From Nectonema munidae (Eukaryota > Nematomorpha > Nectonematoida > Nectonematidae): a stretch of 64,000 bases of DNA. Below the pieces are notes generated by a model. That model was not told where the DNA came from. It ran no database searches and was given only the letters and a program-made list of their open reading frames with translations. Shown piece by piece: positions 35,701 to 47,699 of the stretch. The translations under genes and the position numbers were made by a program. Each line of letters starts with the position of its first letter. The first letter of the stretch is position 1. The DNA is taken from positions 323,001 to 387,000 of the forward strand of contig JAUIRK010000928.1 of the NCBI GenBank assembly GCA_030549495.1. Direction: 5' to 3'.

Positions 35701-36431
35701 GCTTACGTCTACCTCTTGTTCTTGACTTACAATCAGCTTACTATAACCTCTACTTGAAGAACAGCTCTCTAAAATTTCAGAAAAGGAGTGAAATCCAAAG
35801 CATAATTAAATATTTCTTATTGGTCTAGAAATTTGAGCGAATTAACATAGATTGTTCATATAAACTGCGAGATGAACTTTTAAAAAAACTTTCCTACCCC
35901 CTTTTTTGGAAGAAAAAACCTTTCTTGGGCAATTATGCTGAAAAATAATCCAAGAGTTATAAGCAGCTATGTCCAAATAGCTTGTAAATACAGCTATAAC
36001 CCAGCGGACGCTTAGTTTATAGCATTTATAATCAGTTGCATTCTATTGAAACAATCAAACGAAGTTTTTTAAGTGTATTTATTTACTCCAAAAATTTTTA
36101 ATATTTTATTTAGACCTTTGTTTTAGGTATTCATTTTCCAAGTAAAAATTTATATTTCATTTTTAATCATAAAAAATTTAAATAATATATAAAAACATCT
36201 TTGGCCAAAATAATTGGGAGCAAAGGAAATAGGTATAGCGCCCTACGCCCAAGATGTAAGCCCCTGTTCGAAACAACTTATTTTGAATTATGAATTAGAA
36301 ATAGAAAAAAAGTATTTGACAAATAATTGAAAATTTTAGGAAAAAATAAAAAAAATTATATACCATAAATCATTTTTCAGTTCCACAATAATTTCTTTCC
36401 CAACTAACGATTTGAAAAATGAATAAAAGAG
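32717..36431 (-). CDS. LSM2: LSM2, U6 snRNA-associated Sm-like protein (start exon not found)
   Basis: LSm2 is part of the nuclear LSm2-8 ring that binds the U6 snRNA 3' end and of the cytoplasmic LSm1-7 ring in mRNA decay. Coding exons on the minus strand: 36431-36364, 33679-33589 and 32830-32717, with GT-AG boundaries and compatible phases. The first reads LFYSFFKSLVGKEIIVELKN, the second contains GSLHSVDQYLNIKLTDINVT (Sm1 motif region, residues about 27-46), and the third has CFIRGSVIRYIQIP (Sm2 motif) and ends ATRKEAS before TGA. With the missing initiator Met the product is 91 residues (human 95). The first located exon starts directly with the codon after Met, at an acceptor in phase 0. 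The ATG must therefore sit in an upstream exon, and no clear ATG-GT candidate was found. Introns are 2684 and 758 bp. Confidence 0.94.
34905..35055. repeat. Degenerate GACTCC/GGAGTC repeat
   Basis: Repeated GACTCC(G/A) hexamers in an AT-rich frame (GGCGACTCCGACTCG and later TCTGACTCCACCTATTTGTA). The TGACTCCACCTAT motif recurs about 65 bp further on. Similar sequence appears at 35655-35712, 49580-49675 (opposite strand) and 56425-56545. It lies in the large LSM2 intron. Confidence 0.5.
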
Positions 36432-36439
36432 CTATAAGA

Positions 36440-38100
36440 AAAAAATATAGAATAATACAAGCGAAAAAATATAAAAATAATATTGATTGACATTTTTATA
36501 TGTATAGTAATAAAAACTTAATGCGTAACAGTATAAATGCTAGGAATGCGCCTGACAGTAATTTAGCGGGATAATCAAGTATCAGTCAACGTTTCAAGAA
36601 CAGATTCACATATCTGAGCGCACAGTAATAAAACCAAATCTTTAAAATCAATCTTTAAAATGTTGCTAATCAAAATAAAATATTCTTACAGCGAATTTAA
36701 TAATTCATATAAAATTTTTTTAATTAAGCACATAAAATAGAGGTCCAGTTGAAAAAGAATCAAAAAAATTATTGAACAACCTCATGAACTGGGTCAAGGA
36801 AAAACCCGGTTTACTAGATTAATAATTAAACACTTTACAACATGCCTACTGGTTGAGCTATGAAGAAAAGAGCCTTCATTATTTTTATATTTATTGACGT
36901 TAACCCGTTCCTTAGACCCTTAACCTTCCTAACCCTTCAGCTTAAAGTTTCGTAAAAATTCATTGAAAAAAAAACTGGCGATTAAGTTTTTAAAAAACTG
37001 GATCTAAAAAGGTTAAAACTTTTTTTCTTTTTCAAAAATTTTAGATATTTGGACTAAAAATTTCATTTTTTACTTATTTAGTACTTAATATCACAATTAG
37101 AGTGATTTTTAAATTTATAAATTAACGATTTTAAATGTCATAAAATATTTCATATAAAAGAATTCCTCGAGAAAATTTCTTACTTTACAGTATGTTATGA
37201 TTTACTCTTACAAAAATTTTTAAAATCATCAAAAGAGTTCTTTTAGATCTGAGGATTTAAGGAGTTTATAATTGAATCCAGCTCCTACTCCATAATTAAG
37301 GCAAATTAACATTCCAAAGGAAGATGAGCTTTTTAAAACTATATAGTAGTATCTTCTATTTTAAATAATTTACAAAGTAGCCAAATAATGGTATAGCAAA
37401 TTAAATAAGAATAAATAAATCTCCATTATTTCTAATGTAGATAAGTTATGACGATGGCATTAAAAACTTTTATCATAGTAAAATGCAATAATGTTGATGC
37501 TAATTATAGTATTTGAAACCTGTCATTCATTTTGTAAGATTAATTCTTAAAAATAGTGTTTAGTTTATTTGATGATAAAAAATCAACTGAGTGAAAGCAC
37601 CGGACAAAGAAATCAGTTACAGTATGTAAGGGGTAGAGGGCGTCACTGAAAATTTTATCAGGGTTATGGAGTCGTAATACTTACTGCGATTCCGAATTAA
37701 ATAAAAAAAAATTTCTTTAGTGCCCAACGTTGCGTAAACACAAGAAAAAAAATCGTTATCATTTTGGTCTTCGGTTGTGTTTTTTGCAACTTATAGAAAA
37801 AGACTGAAAAATTCAATAAAATTAAAGAATTATAATTTCAGATTAAATTTAATAATTATTTTTATATAATTCATATAAAAACTTGACAGATGTAATATAA
37901 CTAAAAAATTTCTTTCATCGCCACCCTCTTCTCTTAAAAATTTAAACATTGCGCGTCTCTGATAAAAACTTAGCTGTAAGAAAAAAAAAATAATATTTAT
38001 AAAATTAATACAATTTTTACTTTCACTAACCCCATCATCAAACAATTTTAGAATAGTCAAGGTCGGAAAAAAGTAAATAAATGATTTTTATTTGATATTG
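36440..38100. other. Region 5' of LSM2; start exon expected here or further upstream
   Basis: AT-rich DNA. The missing LSM2 start exon and promoter should lie upstream of 36431, but no ATG followed by a GT donor could be recognised on the minus strand here. The frame 37830-38060 on the minus strand shows no family similarity. Confidence 0.35.
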
Positions 38101-38102
38101 AA

Positions 38103-38212
38103 CCCTTTGAGGAGCACAATTTTGAAGACTAATCGCTTGCTTCCTATTTTAATGGATTTTTAATAAGCTTATTATTTCTTGGTACAATGGTGTCACAATG
38201 ATCCTCAAAAAG
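38103..38212. mobile_element. piggyBac-type MITE, second 110-bp copy
   Basis: It has the same length as the copy at 18224-18333. The ends CCCTTTGAGGA and, read inward, CTTTTTGAGGA are slightly better paired than in copy 1. The segments AATTTTGAAGACT and GTGTCACAATGATC are shared. The flanking TTAA is worn (TGAA on the left, TTTT/TTAA-like on the right). Confidence 0.65.
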
Positions 38213-38879
38213 TTTTAAAAAATAGAGAATTATTTGAGATTTTTATAATTAAAAATATTTGTATTCAAAAGAAGTGAGATTCACCTATTCAGGAGTCAAC
38301 TTCTCAATGTCATAAATGCGAAAGAGGCTTGTTTATTTCTTCGTGTTTTTTCTATTTTTGTTTAGAAGTTAGGAAAGTTTGATGCTGAATTGAAATCTAT
38401 GATCTAGGATGAAATCTAAGAGTTACATGCATCTAGATAACATTACTAATTTCAACAAGTATGTTTTCTATGCATGTATATCTTTATATTGTATCGATTT
38501 ATTTTATTACAATTAAAATTCATAGATATATATATTTTTTTAATTTTCCCATTCTCAAAATTAAAGTTTAACAAGCTCGAATAATTCAATAGAAAAGTAC
38601 CGTAACGCTTTATGCCAAAAGGAAAAATTTTAATGTGTCAAATCTTAATGAAAAGATTTTTTGATAAATGTGTTTGGTATATAAATTTAAACATTCATGG
38701 TACGAGATAGGTTAGACATAGTCTGTTATCTGACCTCTGTAGGAGTCTGCTTGATTATATATTCCAATTGTAAAATATATATTCTAGGGATAATATATAT
38801 ACTGATATCATATTATATATAGGACGGAGTCAAATTCAAGGCGTAGTCTGTTCCTAGCATTGTCCCTAAAATTGTCTAT

Positions 38880-39045
38880 ATCTTTTTAAACATTTATAAC
38901 ATGTACAAAATATTATTTATCAATAATATGCAACGTATTGCATGAAAAAATTATTGTATTGCAATAAGTATTGCAGTTCTGGGATGTCACGAACTGTTCT
39001 TTTTTATAATTGTATGAATAAATCTTTCTTTCTTTCTTTATTGCA
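38880..39045 (+). repeat. Possible retroelement 3' tail
   Basis: The sequence ends TAATTGTATGAATAAATC followed by (TTTC)n. This is the style of 3' terminus seen in LINEs and SINEs, where GTATGAATAAA is followed by a simple-repeat tail. No coding sequence was recognised upstream, so the element is unidentified. Confidence 0.35.
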
Positions 39046-39364
39046 TGACTATTAGCTTTTGTATTTTTTCTTAGCATATTCCTTTTATTTAGGAAACATT
39101 CTGTTGTGCCGGTATTTTATCCTGGTCTTCTTCCTCTGAAGATTTCAAAGGTTTTTACGGTTAGGTAGTGCTCTGAAGAGTCGATGTTAACCTTGTTAGT
39201 AATCAAGCTATTACTAGACATTAAGATTGTTTCTCGCTTTGGGGCGTTCGCGTTAGGATCGTATCTTTCACTCAGCAATATTTATATATTTGATTCGTAC
39301 ACGCTTGTAAAATAAAATATATCGAGGTATAGTTTTGCAGTAACGAGGGCCGGTATTACGCGTT

Positions 39365-39775
39365 TAGTGGGATCGAAAGTCTAAGTAGAACTGGACTCAG
39401 TATTGGAAGCGGGACCACGATATCCGAAAGGATGGGTGCAAATGTCACAAAGAATACTTTTTAAAATTTATTTTAAGATATTATATGTTCTTACCGTTTT
39501 TAATTGTTTTCTTCTAATTATTGATATTTCTTTTAAGAAAATTTGGTTTATTCATAATAGGCATTTTATTAGGTTACACAATCGATTAAAGCGGCTTTTA
39601 GTTCGGAAATCCAGTTCTACTTCTTAAAAAGGTTTGAGATTTCTGAAGCAAATAGTTATAAATATGTTAGACAAGTATTAGGAAATTAGTGGGATGGAAA
39701 GTCATTCAGCTTTCTAGGCGAGACTACGATATCCAAAAGAATAGAATCTCACAAAAAATACTTAACTTAATTTAA
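39365..39775 (+). repeat. Diverged direct repeat, ~320-bp spacing
   Basis: TAGTGGGAT(C/G)GAAAGTC at about 39368 and 39690 is followed in both places by a GCG(G/A)GAC(C/T)ACGATATCC(G/A)AAAG segment and a CACAAA-AATACTT segment. A duplicated unit with local divergence. Function unknown. Confidence 0.5.
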
Positions 39776-40109
39776 TTTAAAAAAGAATTGGTTAGAGGAA
39801 AGAAAGAGATATTCATTGTGTTTTTATTGCGCTACATGAAGGTGAAAGGTTAAAATGTTCAGTTACGAAATATATGTATGTTCCCAGATTTTAAAAGTTA
39901 TGTTTAAAAAAAATGAACAATTTTCAAAAAACCATTATTTTATTGTAGTTGAAAGAAAACCTAAAATTTAAAACAAAAATAAAAATTTTAAAAAAGTTTG
40001 AAATTTATCTATCTCTAATTTTGGCATTCGATTTTGTTAAATATTATATTATAAAAGTAAAACGTAGTTTTATTCATTATTATTTTAGTTAAAAATAGTT
40101 TTAATAATA

Positions 40110-42132
40110 TTAAAATGTTATTTTAGTTAAAAGGTGAGTGATGCCTAACATTGATCCTTTGGGCATTCCTTTCTGAATATAAGAACGTTTGAATGATTCA
40201 ACACGAAAAGAAAAGTAAGAAATTCTTCTATGTAAAATATTACATAACCATGTTAATATTGGCCTTCTAAAGCTAATTTTGTATAACTTGTGAATAAGCA
40301 ATCTATGGATAACACTAACAAAAGCTTTAGTAAAATTTAGAAATAGAACCAAGTTAAAAAAATTCAGTAGAAGTGGTTTGAGATTGATTCAAATAATGAG
40401 AAAACAGCGTCTTCTGTTGATTTCTTTTAAATAAACCCAAATTGTTTATGATTAATGATATCATGTTTATCTAGGAAAGAAATCATTTTTGTGAAAACAA
40501 TCTTTTTAAAAATTTTAGCAAAGTTTGATAAAATAGAAATAGGTCTATATTTATCAAGCAAATAGGACGATTTTCTAGGGTGGTACTTTTAACCCAAATA
40601 AAGATTAATAACTTAAGATTTTCTATTCTTAAGAAGGGGAACTATTTAGAAATCTTTAGACTATTAGAAAATTTAACTTTCTCAAGGGACAAGTCAAAAA
40701 TAAAGATCAGAGAAGCACTAATGTATGAAATTATGTCAATAATTAAGCCTAGAAATAACTCATTGTCACCACAAGATTTTTTATTTGACAAGGAAGATAT
40801 GGCAATTATTATGTCTTTAGATAAATAAAAAGAAGAATGAATCATGAGAATAGATTCAGGGATATGATCAAAAGGGAAGTATCGGGATTACTTTCAGCTG
40901 AATGGGAGAAATAAGAAGCATAATTTAATAGAACAAACAAAGGAAGAAAAATTGGATTTATTTTTGGAAGGCAATAATATTTTGTTCAATTTTTTTCAAA
41001 TTATATTGCTTTTACAGTTAGAAAGCTGATTATAATAATAATAATTCGATATAGCAATTTTTACTTCCATTTTATATTGTTTAAGGTATTTTTATATCTG
41101 ATAAAATTTAGTGGATTCAGATTGAGAATTTTGATTTTGTATAATTTTCTTTAGTTTTTTAGGAAAAGTCACAAAAGGTGAAAACCACAGTGCGCTATTA
41201 AATTTAGTTTTGAATGTAATCGTGGGAAAACTATCAACAAAAAATTGTTTAAGTATCATAAGCATTACTTGGATCATTAAATTGGAAAACTGTTGAAAAA
41301 TTTATTTGAAAAATTTACAGAAACAATTTTTGGACTAAAAATTTTTTTCCAAAAATAACAAGATTTAGTAGGATTCTTATGAAAATAATCGTCTTTAAAA
41401 GTAGAATTTGGTCAGATATGATATTATAAGAGGAATAAGAAGAACCAAAATTAATGAAAATATTATCCTCTAGGCATTGATGAGCTCGCGGATAGGCGAG
41501 TGTATTTTTTTATAGTAGGAATAAGAATCCAAAAGAATGCAGTAGACTTGTAAAATTCAAATAACCAACATTTTTTTATTAAAATCAAAAAGATTTATAT
41601 TGAGATCGCCGCACACTATGAAATACTTAGAAAAGTATTCATCTGAAAGAATATTATAAAGATAAGTATTGAAATTTGAGTTTGGATTCAATTTTAAAAT
41701 GCAAGTGAAGAGAGCCAAAAAGTTTTTCTGGGGAAGAAAGATTACTGAGATTACAGAGAATAAAATTTTATAAAAGACTCCAACTCAGCCACCTCTTTTT
41801 GCCGTTTCCCGATAGTGAAAAGCATAGCGAGGAATTTCAAAGTTATTAGAATCAAGATTCCAAATTTCCTTCAATGTAATAAAATCAAAGCTGAAAGTAA
41901 GAGAATTAAGAAGATTCAATAGAAAAACAAAATTAGCATTGGGACTTCTGATCTTCACGTGTAGTAGCTTTAGGCTTTTGTTTGACATTTCGTTAAAGTT
42001 GTCTTGAGAAATATATTTAGTTGAGAAAAAATTATCTTTATAAATTTCATTAAAATTATTTGTACTCAAAAAGTCAGGTTGTAAATAATTATAGTGTTTA
42101 GTAATAAAATTTAAATTATTCATCAAGAGCAT
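40110..42132 (-). mobile_element. LINE ORF2 (endonuclease and RT), 3'-deleted
   Basis: From 42132 downward the minus strand gives an endonuclease N-terminus: SLKLLHVKIRSPNANF (family L-L-H-L-N-I-R-S-L-x-x-N-F), then FDFITLKEIWNLDSNNFEIP (family F-D-I-I-A-L-T-E-T-W, with the T-E pair changed). At 40845-40642, NKKSCGDNELFLG and then [15 protein letters not shown] are RT N-terminal motifs. At 40352-40110, VLFLNFTKAF (family F-L-D-F-x-K-A-F-D) leads through HRLLIHKLYK to GMPKGSMLG (family G-V-P-Q-G-S-x-L-G). The type is CR1/L2/Jockey-like. The YADD box and everything after it are missing below 40110. Losing the 3' part while keeping the 5' part indicates a later deletion, not ordinary 5' truncation. 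Confidence 0.82.
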
Positions 42133-43019
42133 TTAGATCAGTGGTTCCCAACCTTTTTTATCCCGTTCCCCCTTTTTCAGTCACTTTTTTAACTGTGGAC
42201 CCCTACAACTGAATAGTTTGAGCCAACAAATTTAATCAAAGATTTTTATGCAAAAAATGATTGTAGTCATCTTATTAAATCGTATGCTTATTCATATGAA
42301 ATCAGAGAAATCCTAAAGCCTGACATAAAATGTGAATAAAAATTTTTCCCAATTAAAATATAAATTTTTCAAAAATATTGTAACTAATAAAAAGCATACA
42401 TAAAGATTCAAAATATGAAACTTTAAAAAAGGGAAGAAAATATTTATATAAAAAAGCTCTGAATCAGAGGTCTGGCAAGACCTCCGGGGAGATAACTCGC
42501 AAAACTTGCCAGCCTTATTATATATTTAAATGTGTAAATCGTAAAATGCTTAAAAAATATAATTAAAATAAAAATTTTCAAAAAATATTTTACATACATA
42601 TTGAAAGCCACATTTAAAAAATTCTACCTAAAAGTTCAAAAAATTTAACTTTGAAATTGCAGTTTTATTTCATAAAAACTATATGATTGGTTGAAATGTT
42701 TATGTAATATATAATAATAATACTACTACTACTACCAATACTACTTTTTGGAAATTTTTACTTGTTTGATTTGAAGAAAGAATTCAACTGTTTTTCAATA
42801 TTTCTTTTTCATGATATATATATATCATTAGAAAGCTTATCGTTTGCTACATACTCTAGAATAATTTATTTTTGCAAAAGTTTTAAAAAATTTTAATAAA
42901 TGGACATTACTTCGAAAAATTTTGTCTAAATTTTTGAAAAAATTACGGACCACCTTTTGTTTAAGCATAATGTGTCTTTTTTTAAAAAAAATTAAATGAA
43001 AATGGTGTCATTGGAAAGG

Positions 43020-43690
43020 TATACTCTTTGTGGTTAACATAGGCTAGGTTATACAAATAAATATATTTTTATTTTTCCAAAATCTGCTTTTATGTGAGGT
43101 CAGTCAAGTTTTATCTAGTTTCAAAAAATACCAATAATAATTACCGTTCTTAATTTATAAAATATTTTTTGAATATTTTATATTCACAAAGGTAAAATAT
43201 GATTTTTCACATTTTAAAATTTCATAGTTAAAGAAAACTGTCGAAAATTAATATATATTTTTTACTTTTTATGGGTCAGTAGTATAGGTCAGTATAATGT
43301 TTTTCTAATAAATTTAAAATTATTTTTGAAGTGAAAAATGTTGATCGAATGTACAAGATTTGAAGCTATACTCTTTGTGGGTAAAATACGCTAGGTTTTA
43401 CAAATAAATATATTTTTATTTTTTTCAAAATCCGCTTTTATGTGAGGTCAGTCAACTTTTATCTAGTTTCAAAAAATACCAATAATTAACGTGATGAGTT
43501 TATATATTATTTCTTCAAAATTTTATATTCACAAAGGTAGAATATGGGTTTTAACATTTTAAAATGTCATAGTTAAATAAAACTGTCGAAAATTAATATA
43601 TATTTTTTACTTTTTATGGGTCAGTAGAGGTCAGTATAATATTTTTCTAATAAATTTTAAATTTTTTTTCAAGTGAAAAATGTCGATTAA
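43020..43690 (+). repeat. Direct repeat pair, ~350-bp unit
   Basis: Both units run from TATACTCTTTGTGG through ACAAATAAATATATTTTTAT and GTGAGGTCAGTCAA to TTTTTACTTTTTATGGGTCA and AGGTCAGTATAAT. They differ by scattered substitutions and short indels. Located inside the 42139-47560 element. Confidence 0.85.
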
Positions 43691-43699
43691 ATGTAAGAG

Positions 43700-44210
43700 T
43701 TTTGTTTGATAATCGTAGTCTACTTTTATTTAGTTTAGATACAACCTTTCTAATTTTTAACGAAGAGCATTCGTTAAAAATTATACCGACAGTGTGCGAA
43801 GAATAAATCACATTATTGATTGATTTTAGAGCATAATTATGCGAAGAAAGATGAACACATTTTGCATTACGCGTTTGTGAGCGCAGTGAATTCTTATCTC
43901 ACATACGCTTCACCACATCTTTAGCACGCGTGTGTGGTTTTGTCGATTGAATGTACGAGTTTTGTTGGATAATCGTAGTCTACTTTTATTTAGTTTAGAT
44001 ACAACCTTTCTAATTTTTAACGAAGGGCATTCGTTATATTTATACCGACAGTGTGCGAAGAATAAATCACATTATTGATTGATTTTAGAGCATAACTATG
44101 CGAAGAAAGATTAACACATGTTGCATTACGCGTTTGTGAGCGCAGTGAATTCTTATCTCGCATACGCTACACCACATCTTTAGCACGCGTGTGTGGTTTA
44201 TTTATCGGGT
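43700..44210 (+). repeat. Direct repeat pair, ~255-bp unit
   Basis: Both units share GATAATCGTAGTCTACTTTT, ATACAACCTTTCTAATTTTT, GACAGTGTGCGAAGAATAAA, GCATTACGCGTTTGTGAGCG and TTTAGCACGCGTGTGTGGTT, in the same order and with very few differences. Partial copies of the first blocks recur at about 44695 and 45040. GC-richer than its surroundings. Confidence 0.88.
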
Positions 44211-45428
44211 TAGTGTACGCTTAGTTTATTTGTAGTGTTCCTAGCTTAAATCTTAGTCAAATATTAAAACGCTTATAACTTTCACATTTCTCAACAAAAT
44301 GCATCATGCGATATACCAAATTAAAGCATTTTTTATGGGCTTTCAGAATACATTACTTATATCATAAGTACTTAAGAAATGCCATTTTACTGTTTTTATT
44401 TTCCATGGGCTTCATACCATTAATTAGCAGATAAGGGATGCATTTTAAACTAAAGCTCCTTTCATTATGACAAATTTTTACCTATATTATGTGACAATTT
44501 CCAACACAATTATAAAGCGACTCTACTCTCAGAATCTAAATTATCTGATATATCTAGATTTTTATAAAATATTATTAGTTTTTCCATTTTTTTTTATAAA
44601 TTAACCTTAGTTTTTTTATTGGTCAGTATAATCTTTTTCTAATAAATTTAAAATTATTTTTGAAGTTAAAAATGTAGATCGAATGTACAAGTTTTGTTGG
44701 ATAATCGTAGTCCACTATTTATTTTTAGATTTTTATAAAATCATTTTAGTTTTCAGTTTTTTATATATTAACATTAGTTTTTTACTTCTTTTGAAGTGCG
44801 GGTTTGATTTACACTTTGATTCGAAAAAAATTTGTTTTGGATAAATATTATTTTATTATTGTTTATTGCATATAAATTTTTAAAGAGAAGATAAATAGAT
44901 CAAAATATGTGTTTTAATCAATTTTTATCAATAAGTAATCTCATGAATTTATTTTTTTTTCACTTTAATCCTAACTTTATTTCTATATTTTTATAAAATA
45001 ATTATAATTTTCGACATCCACATTGAAGAAATAATGAGTTTTGTTGGATAATCATAATCTACTTTTATTTAGATTAGATACAACCTTTATAAGGGATGAA
45101 TTTTAAACTAAAGCTCCTTTCATTTGGACAAATTTTTACCTATATTATGTGATAATTTCTAACACAATTATAAAGCGACTCTACTCTCAGAATCTAAATT
45201 TATTTGTAGATTTTGAATTAATCAACCAAAATTTAAATGCGGGTTTGATTTACACTTTGATTCGAAAAAATATGTTTTGGATAAATATTATTTTTATTAT
45301 TGTTTACTGCATTAAATTTAAGGAGATAAGGGATGCATTTTGAACTAAAGCTTTTTTCATTTGGACAAATTTTTACCTATATTCTGTGACAATTTCCAGC
45401 CCAATTATAAAGCGACTCTACTTTCAGA

Positions 45429-45603
45429 ATCTAAATTTATTTGTATATTGAAGAAATATTTTTTCAGTATAAAGAGTTTAGAAAACTCTTCTCTAATATG
45501 TAATGATATATTCTCATCTAAATTTATTTGTATATTGAAGAAATATTTTTTCAGTATAAAGAGTTTAGAAAACTCTTCTCTAATATGTAATGATATATTC
45601 TCA
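45429..45603 (+). repeat. 86-bp perfect or near-perfect tandem duplication
   Basis: A unit starting ATCTAAATTTATTTGTATAT and ending TAATGATATATTCTC is present twice in direct succession, with no difference that I can see. Confidence 0.9.
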
Positions 45604-45642
45604 TAACCTGTACGGTTGAACGCGGGTAGACAACTTGCGTGT

Positions 45643-47438
45643 TATCTCCAACCCGTATATTACGATGATTCTTCTCCAACCTGTATTCTACGATGATTCA
45701 TCTCCAAACTATATACTACAATGATTCATCTCCAACCTGTATACTACGATAATTCATCTCCAACCTGTATACTACGATCATTCATCTTCAACCTGTATAC
45801 TACGATGGTTTCTATTCCATGTACAAATAACTAGGGAGACAATGTTCAACTTTCTGTTCACATTCTGCTAGATGTAAGATTTGATATACCTCATTCGGGG
45901 AGACGATGCTACATAAGTTATTACCTATATACATTATACCTGTATACTACGTTGGTTCATCTCCAACCTGTATACCGCGATAATTCATTGGTTCATCTCC
46001 AACCTGTATACCGCGATAATTCATCTCCAACCTATCAGTACATATTTTGCTAGATGTAAGATTTGATATACCTCATTCGGGGAGAGGATGTTAAATAAGT
46101 TATTAATTTTTTCACGATATTAAATAATATATTTTATCAAATAATCAAAATAAAATTCTGTAATCAAAGAATCGAAAAATATTCTTTAAAAAATCAAAAA
46201 ATATCAAAGTTTCTGTTCATATTTTGCTACCTCATACGATGTTACAAAAGTTATTACCTATACTTTGCAATTTGAACAATTTTAAATATTATATTTGTCG
46301 AATAATCAAAGATTCGAAAAATGTTAAAATCAAAAAATATTTATTATCGAATAATCAAAGAATCGAAAAATGTTCAAATCAAAAAATATTTATTCTTTTT
46401 AAATATATCGTTGGCTCCCCTTACTTTTAAAATTGAAAGATAAACCTAGTCTTTAATAATTAATTTTTATCAAATTATGCACATACGAAACTAAAAGTAA
46501 GGGGAGCCAACGATATATTTAAAAAGAATAAATATTTTTTGATTTGAACATTTTTCGATTCTTGATTATTCGATAATAAATATTTTTTGATTTTAACATT
46601 TTTCGATTCTTTGATTATTCGACAAATATAATATTTAAAATTGTTCAAATTGCAAAGTATAGGTAATAACATTTGTAACATCGTATGAGGTAGCAAAATA
46701 TGAACAGAAACTTTGATATTTTTTGATTTTTTAAAGAATATTTTTCGATTCTTTGATTACAGAATTTTATTTTGATTATTCGACAAATATAATATTTAAA
46801 ATTGTTCAAATTGCAAAGTACAGGTAATAACTTTTGTAACATCGTATGAGGTAGCAAAATATGAACAGAAACTTTGATATTTTTTGATTTTTTAAAGAAT
46901 ATTTTTCGATTCTTTGATTACAGAATTTTATTTTGATTATTTGATAAAATATATTATTTAATATCGTGAAAAAATTAATAACTTATTTAACATCCTCTCC
47001 CCGAATGAGGTATATCAAATCTTACATCTAGCAAAATATTTACTGATAGGTTGGAGATGAATTATCGCGGTATACAGGTTGGAGATGAACCAATGAATTA
47101 TCGCGGTATACAGGTTGGAGATGAACCAACGTAGTATACAGGTATAATGTATATAGGTAATAACTTATGTAGCATCGTCTCCCCGAATGAGGTATATCAA
47201 ATCTTACATCTAGCAGAATGTGAACAGAAAGTTGAACATTGTCTCCCTAGTTATTTGTACATGGAATAGAAACCATCGTAGTATACAGGTTGAAGATGAA
47301 TGATCGTAGTATACAGGTTGGAGATGAATTATCGTAGTATACAGGTTGGAGATGAATCATTGTAGTATATAGTTTGGAGATGAATCATCGTAGAATACAG
47401 GTTGGAGAAGAATCATCGTAATATACGGGTTGGAGATA
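45643..47438. repeat. 1.8-kb near-perfect palindrome
   Basis: The left arm 45643-46429 (787 bp) and right arm 46492-47438 (947 bp) are inverted copies separated by a 62-bp loop. Arm identity is close to complete over the outer ~400 bp, with a single clear difference there. The right arm is longer by 160 bp, fully explained by a 160-bp tandem duplication (units starting at about 46638 and 46798). Within each outer arm a ~28-bp unit with core CATCTCCAACCTGTATACTA is repeated several times. If transcribed, the RNA would form a very long hairpin. No coding function; the short frames in the arms are incidental. Confidence 0.93.
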
Positions 47439-47699
47439 TATATATATTTATATTGATTTGGAAAATAGAAGTATATTAAAGGAGATTAAGCATAAGTAGT
47501 TTGAAGTAGAATTTTCATTGACCCCTTGAAGGTCCATGGACCCCCGGTTGGGAACCACTGATCTAGATAATTATTATATTCTCTATTTTTGGTTATGTTA
47601 ACCATATTAGCAAAAGAAAGGCAAAGAAGAATGTCCATGAGTCTTCAATACATTTTACACAATATTTAATTCTAGGATAAAATAAATCTATTCCGTATA

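Larger units (their letters stand above)
42139..47560. mobile_element. Large hAT-type element with internal palindrome
   Basis: The left end CAGTGGTTCCCAACCTTTTT and the right end read inward, CAGTGGTTCCCAACCGGGGG, share 15 identical terminal bases. Flanks ATTTAGAT (42131-42138) and ATCTAGAT (47561-47568) match at 7 of 8 positions. The superfamily call rests on the CAGTGGTTC end and the 8-bp duplication. No transposase was recognised in 5.4 kb, so it is non-autonomous. The interior is almost entirely repeats: two ~350-bp direct repeats (43020-43690), two ~255-bp direct repeats (43700-44210), later partial repeats of the same material (44620-45430), an 86-bp tandem duplication, and a 1.8-kb palindrome. 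It splits a minus-strand LINE. Confidence 0.82.

Noticed and set aside
46224-46857. Repeated small frames beginning MLPHTMLQ on both strands
   Set aside because: The same sequence is read from the two palindrome arms and the 160-bp duplication; it is low-complexity AT-rich coding noise.
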